This document shows positions 61,169 through 64,000 of a stretch of 64,000 nt of DNA, piece by piece. Below the pieces are notes generated by a model, which was not told where the DNA came from, ran no database searches, and saw nothing but the letters and a program-made list of their open reading frames with translations. Source of the stretch: an uncultured Lachnospiraceae bacterium (lineage in GTDB: Bacteria; Bacillota; Clostridia; Lachnospirales; Lachnospiraceae); contig CAJTUA010000011.1 of NCBI GenBank assembly GCA_910579615.1, positions 1 through 64,000 on the forward strand, read 5' to 3'. A program made the translations under genes and the position numbers. The stretch's first letter is position 1. Every line of letters begins with the position of its first letter.

Positions 61169-61248
61169 TGGCAAAACTCCTTCCTTTGCAAAAACGGCAC
61201 CGCCGCCCTGACGTGTTCCGTTTTTTGCGAAACGGACAGCACGGCGCA

Positions 61249-62145
61249 CTAGCCTGCAATATCCGCGCTCTTCATGCCATCCTCTATACTTCCATCAATC
61301 AGGATGACATGGCCGTAAAACATATCATCATCCTCGTAATAGGCCGTATACGCCCCATCCGCATCGATGGTAAACTCGCTGATGCTAATCCGTTTGGCAA
61401 AGCTTTCCTTCGTGATGGAACCAGAGGATTCCTCACCGCCATCCCCGTCGATATCGTCATCTTCTTCGTCCATATCTTCATCCTGCCACTCATTTGCTAA
61501 CCCTGTCAGCTTTTGTGCCGCAAAAGTACGGAATTTTTCATCCCATTCCTCCACATTCGCATAGATTTCCCGGAACGCGGCAAGCGCGCCCTCTGCCGTC
61601 ACACCGTCCTCATCGTCGCATTCCAACGACACTCTGCACGTTGTGCCAAGCCAGTCAACCTTTGCATAAAACCAGTTATAAGCGCGCTCCAGTTCAAAGC
61701 TGCCGCACAGCTCGTCCGTGATGACAACCGGCTTTTTGTATTCCTCCAATACCTCTTCGAGCAGCTCATTGCGCAGTTCCCGCTCCACGACCTCGACAAG
61801 AAGATAGAGATTTTCCCACCCTGCCGACACATTTTGGGGCTTTTTCTCCTCCTTTATCCTGCGGCATTTCACACGGTAAATTGTAAGCGGCTTTAAATCA
61901 AAAATCCATATTCCTTTGTCCTTCTCCTCGGCAAGCCAACTAAGCCGCCCTTTTTCCTTACTCAGGCTCCCATCCGCCGGATTGACGCTTGCCAAAAACT
62001 CCGCGGACGGCCTCCATATCCCCTTCTCCCAGGAGGAGGCTCCTCCCACATGCTCATCCGTCAGCACGAGCATTTCCTGTGTTTCCTCCTCATAGTCCGC
62101 GCAAAACCTCTCGAATTCCTTTTGAAATCCCTGTCCCGCTTTCAT
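61249..62145 (-). CDS. DUF2262 protein
   Basis: Acidic protein of 298 residues. The C-terminal part (about 225-298) fits DUF2262: FAKRISISEFTIDADGAYTA and DDDMFYGHVILIDGSIEDG. The N-terminal half (to about 120) has a separate domain, unassigned. It lies between iscS and thiI; no functional link to sulfur transfer is evident. Confidence 0.75.
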   Translation of the reverse strand: MKAGQGFQKEFERFCADYEEETQEMLVLTDEHVGGASSWEKGIWRPSAEFLASVNPADGSLSKEKGRLSWLAEEKDKGIWIFDLKPLTIYRVKCRRIKEEKKPQNVSAGWENLYLLVEVVERELRNELLEEVLEEYKKPVVITDELCGSFELERAYNWFYAKVDWLGTTCRVSLECDDEDGVTAEGALAAFREIYANVEEWDEKFRTFAAQKLTGLANEWQDEDMDEEDDDIDGDGGEESSGSITKESFAKRISISEFTIDADGAYTAYYEDDDMFYGHVILIDGSIEDGMKSADIAG

Positions 62146-62222
62146 ATCGTTTTATTCCTTTCCGCCGCTTCCCCTTTGCAGGGCGGCTGTATCCTGTCTT
62201 TTTGCAATGGGCGGTTCGCTTC

Positions 62223-63458
62223 CTAACGCGCGGTATAGCGCCGCAGCACAGGCAGCAGCTCCCTTAACTGTGCCGCCGCATAATCGAGTTCTTCCATTGT
62301 CGTGTAAACCGAGAAACTAAACCGCAAGGTCGCATCAAGCAATTCCTTTTTCACCCCGATGGCAGTAAGGCTTCCACTGATGCCCGGATGATTGGACGAA
62401 CATGCGGAACCGGAGGAAACATACACCCCCCGCTCCTCAAGCGCGTGCAGCAGCACTTCACTGCGGATTCCGGCAAAGCCCGCGCTCACGATATGGGGCG
62501 CGCAGTCCGTCAGCGGCGTTGTAAGCGCATGGATGCAGACACCCTCCATGCCGGAAAGCAAATCCACCATATGCTGTTTCAGGGCATAAAGCCACTCTGC
62601 CTTTTCTTCCTGTGATGCATGTGCCTGCAAAATACCATTTTGGTTTGCAAAATCCCGCGAAGCACTTTCCCGTAAGGCAGGAACATCCCCCGCGTAAATC
62701 TCCTGCGCCGCCCTCCCAATCCCCGCAATTGCCGGGACATTCTCCGTGCCGGAGCGCATTCCCTTTTGCTGCCCGCCGCCATGCAGAATCGGCAAAATGC
62801 GCACCTTATCGCGGATGAATACAAAGCCGCTCCCCTTTGGTCCGTGGAATTTATGCCCGCTTGCACTCAACAGGTCAATGCCTTCCTTCTTTGGGCAAAT
62901 GCAGTATTTCCCGTAAGCCTGTATCGCGTCCGTGTGAAAGAGCAGCCCCGGGTTTTTCGCCTTCACCGCCTTTGCAAGCGCCGCGATATCCTGCACCGCG
63001 CCAATCTCATTGTTTACATACATCACCGAGACAAGGATGGTATCCTCCCGCACAAGCAGGAGCAATTCCTCAAGAATGACATGCCCTTTTTCGTCCACGG
63101 GCGCGAAGCTAACCTCAAAGCCCATCTCCTCCAAAAACACAAGGGGGGCGTGTACCGAAGCGTGCTCAAACTGCGTTGTGACAATATGCCTGCCCTTCCG
63201 GCGCATTGCAAGCGCCGCGCCGATAAGCGCCATGTTGTTTGCCTCCGTACCGCCGGAGGTAAACACAATCTCTTTGGGTTCGGCTTTTAATGTCTTTGCA
63301 ATACATGCGCGCGCCGCCTTTATATACTGTTCCGCCTCCATCCCCTTTTTGTGCAGGGAGGAAGGGTTGCCAAAGTCCGTGCACAGCACCTGTTCCATGA
63401 CCGCGCACACCGAATCAGACACTTTTGTTGTTGCCGCATTGTCCAGATAACATTCCAT
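62223..63458 (-). CDS. iscS: Cysteine desulfurase (IscS/NifS family)
   Basis: PLP enzyme of 411 residues that frees sulfur from cysteine for tRNA thiolation and Fe-S work. N-terminal YLDNAATTKVSDSV, PLP Lys in SASGHKFHGPKGSGF, and the persulfide Cys in SSGSACSSNHPG. It precedes thiI in the same direction, as in other Firmicutes where a dedicated desulfurase feeds ThiI. Confidence 0.95.
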   Translation of the reverse strand: MECYLDNAATTKVSDSVCAVMEQVLCTDFGNPSSLHKKGMEAEQYIKAARACIAKTLKAEPKEIVFTSGGTEANNMALIGAALAMRRKGRHIVTTQFEHASVHAPLVFLEEMGFEVSFAPVDEKGHVILEELLLLVREDTILVSVMYVNNEIGAVQDIAALAKAVKAKNPGLLFHTDAIQAYGKYCICPKKEGIDLLSASGHKFHGPKGSGFVFIRDKVRILPILHGGGQQKGMRSGTENVPAIAGIGRAAQEIYAGDVPALRESASRDFANQNGILQAHASQEEKAEWLYALKQHMVDLLSGMEGVCIHALTTPLTDCAPHIVSAGFAGIRSEVLLHALEERGVYVSSGSACSSNHPGISGSLTAIGVKKELLDATLRFSFSVYTTMEELDYAAAQLRELLPVLRRYTAR

Positions 63459-63529
63459 AAATTGTATCTTTTTCCATATTTCCGGAAAAATTCCTTCTTT
63501 CTGCTTATTCTCCCTTTGCCATTTTCCGC

Positions 63530-64000
63530 TCAGGCGTCCATATCCGCTTCAAATTCCATCATCAGCAGCGCCAATACCGCCATCCCTGCCGTTTCCGTGC
63601 GCAGGATGCGGTGCCCGAGCGTGATGGCAGACGCGCCCATTGCTTCTGCCATGCGCACTTCCTCCTCCTCAAAACCGCCCTCCGGCCCGATAAAAATACC
63701 AACGGAGCGCACGCCTTCTGCCGCAAGCTTTGCCAGAACCTCACGCGTATGCGCGATTCCCTCCGCCGCCTCATACGGAATCAAAACCGCATCCAGTTCC
63801 CCCGCCGCGCGCAGCGCATCCGAAAATGAGAGAACCGGGGCAATCTGTGGAATGACACCGCGCATGGACTGCATTGCCGCCGCGCGCGCAATCGCCTGCC
63901 AGCGCACCCGCCTTTTTTCCTCTTTTTTCTCATCCTCAAGCTTGACGATGGTGCGTTTTGTCATAACGGGCACAACCTGATTGACACCAAGCTCCACAGA
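63530..64000 (-). CDS. rsmE: 16S rRNA m3U1498 methyltransferase RsmE (N-terminus beyond window)
   Basis: SPOUT methyltransferase for ribosomal U1498; 157 residues visible and open to the right edge, so the N-terminal PUA domain lies outside. ELGVNQVVPVMTKRTIVK, RAAAMQSMRGVIPQIAP, IFIGPEGGFEEEEV and LGHRILRTETAGMAVLAL are all diagnostic. It is directly upstream of the desulfurase gene. Confidence 0.95.
   Translation of the reverse strand, partial: SVELGVNQVVPVMTKRTIVKLEDEKKEEKRRVRWQAIARAAAMQSMRGVIPQIAPVLSFSDALRAAGELDAVLIPYEAAEGIAHTREVLAKLAAEGVRSVGIFIGPEGGFEEEEVRMAEAMGASAITLGHRILRTETAGMAVLALLMMEFEADMDA

Overview
The window is a 64 kb piece of chromosome from a spore-forming, anaerobic Firmicute, most likely a Lachnospiraceae-type Clostridium. 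The evidence is a SigK-like sporulation sigma factor, a LexA box of the Gram-positive GAAC-N4-GTTC type before recA, an IreB/RuvX/DUF1292/RNase J neighbourhood, class 1B dihydroorotate dehydrogenase with PyrK, a sodium-pump biotin decarboxylase cluster, and strong AGGAGG ribosome-binding sites. Most genes lie on the minus strand. Housekeeping blocks look GC-richer, and several AT-rich accessory blocks sit between them.

Positions 1-10120 are accessory. A two-component system (1-1574) is followed by a collapsed ABC transporter (1766-2117) and a tRNA-Glu(CTC). A second tRNA-Glu(CTC), with promoter and terminator, lies at 10005-10076. Between the two tRNAs is an AT-rich island: an HD hydrolase, RCC1-like and other envelope proteins, a secreted C39-like peptidase with a duplicated pro-region, large hairpins, a 58-residue secreted or membrane peptide, and convergent to it a 611-residue HTH/TPR regulator with two HTH domains. 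The last two look like an undescribed RRNPP-style peptide/receptor pair and are the best candidate for a new system here.

10164-16714 holds a TrmH-type RNA methylase, a hypothetical gene and a five-gene biotin/sodium-pump operon that combines an acyl-CoA carboxyltransferase with an oxaloacetate/pyruvate-type carboxyltransferase. 16908-18053 is a small scar with a broken HicB-like antitoxin and an orphan NADAR antitoxin. 18188-26397 is recA-recX with SOS control, a Bfd-like ferredoxin, envelope proteins, a methyltransferase, a stand-alone FakA middle domain and pnp. 26523-30829 contains a Cys-less MGMT-like protein and an AT-rich pair of unknown large proteins that may be a defence operon.

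30870-38738 carries an NlpC/P60 hydrolase, an EF-G paralogue, and aromatic biosynthesis genes (DAHP synthase, TyrA). 38772-47001 is mixed: an HTH regulator fused to a FlhA cytoplasmic-domain-like module, a HipA-like kinase pair, an ECF sigma/anti-sigma pair, a metal P-type ATPase with divergent TetR regulator, and a FliD-like protein. 47091-64000 is mostly housekeeping: a CE2-like esterase, pyrK-pyrD, sigK, a U32/O-methyltransferase pair for wobble-uridine modification, RNase J, ruvX, ireB, mtaB, an HPr-like protein without its catalytic His, thiI, a cysteine desulfurase and the start of rsmE.

A family of about 80-110 bp palindromic repeats occurs three times (12934, 23982, 39730). In two cases it abuts the ribosome-binding site of a downstream minus-strand gene just after that gene's neighbour, and in all three it ends in the same GCGGAACTTAAAAT sequence. 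No CRISPR array, rRNA, complete insertion sequence or integrase was found.
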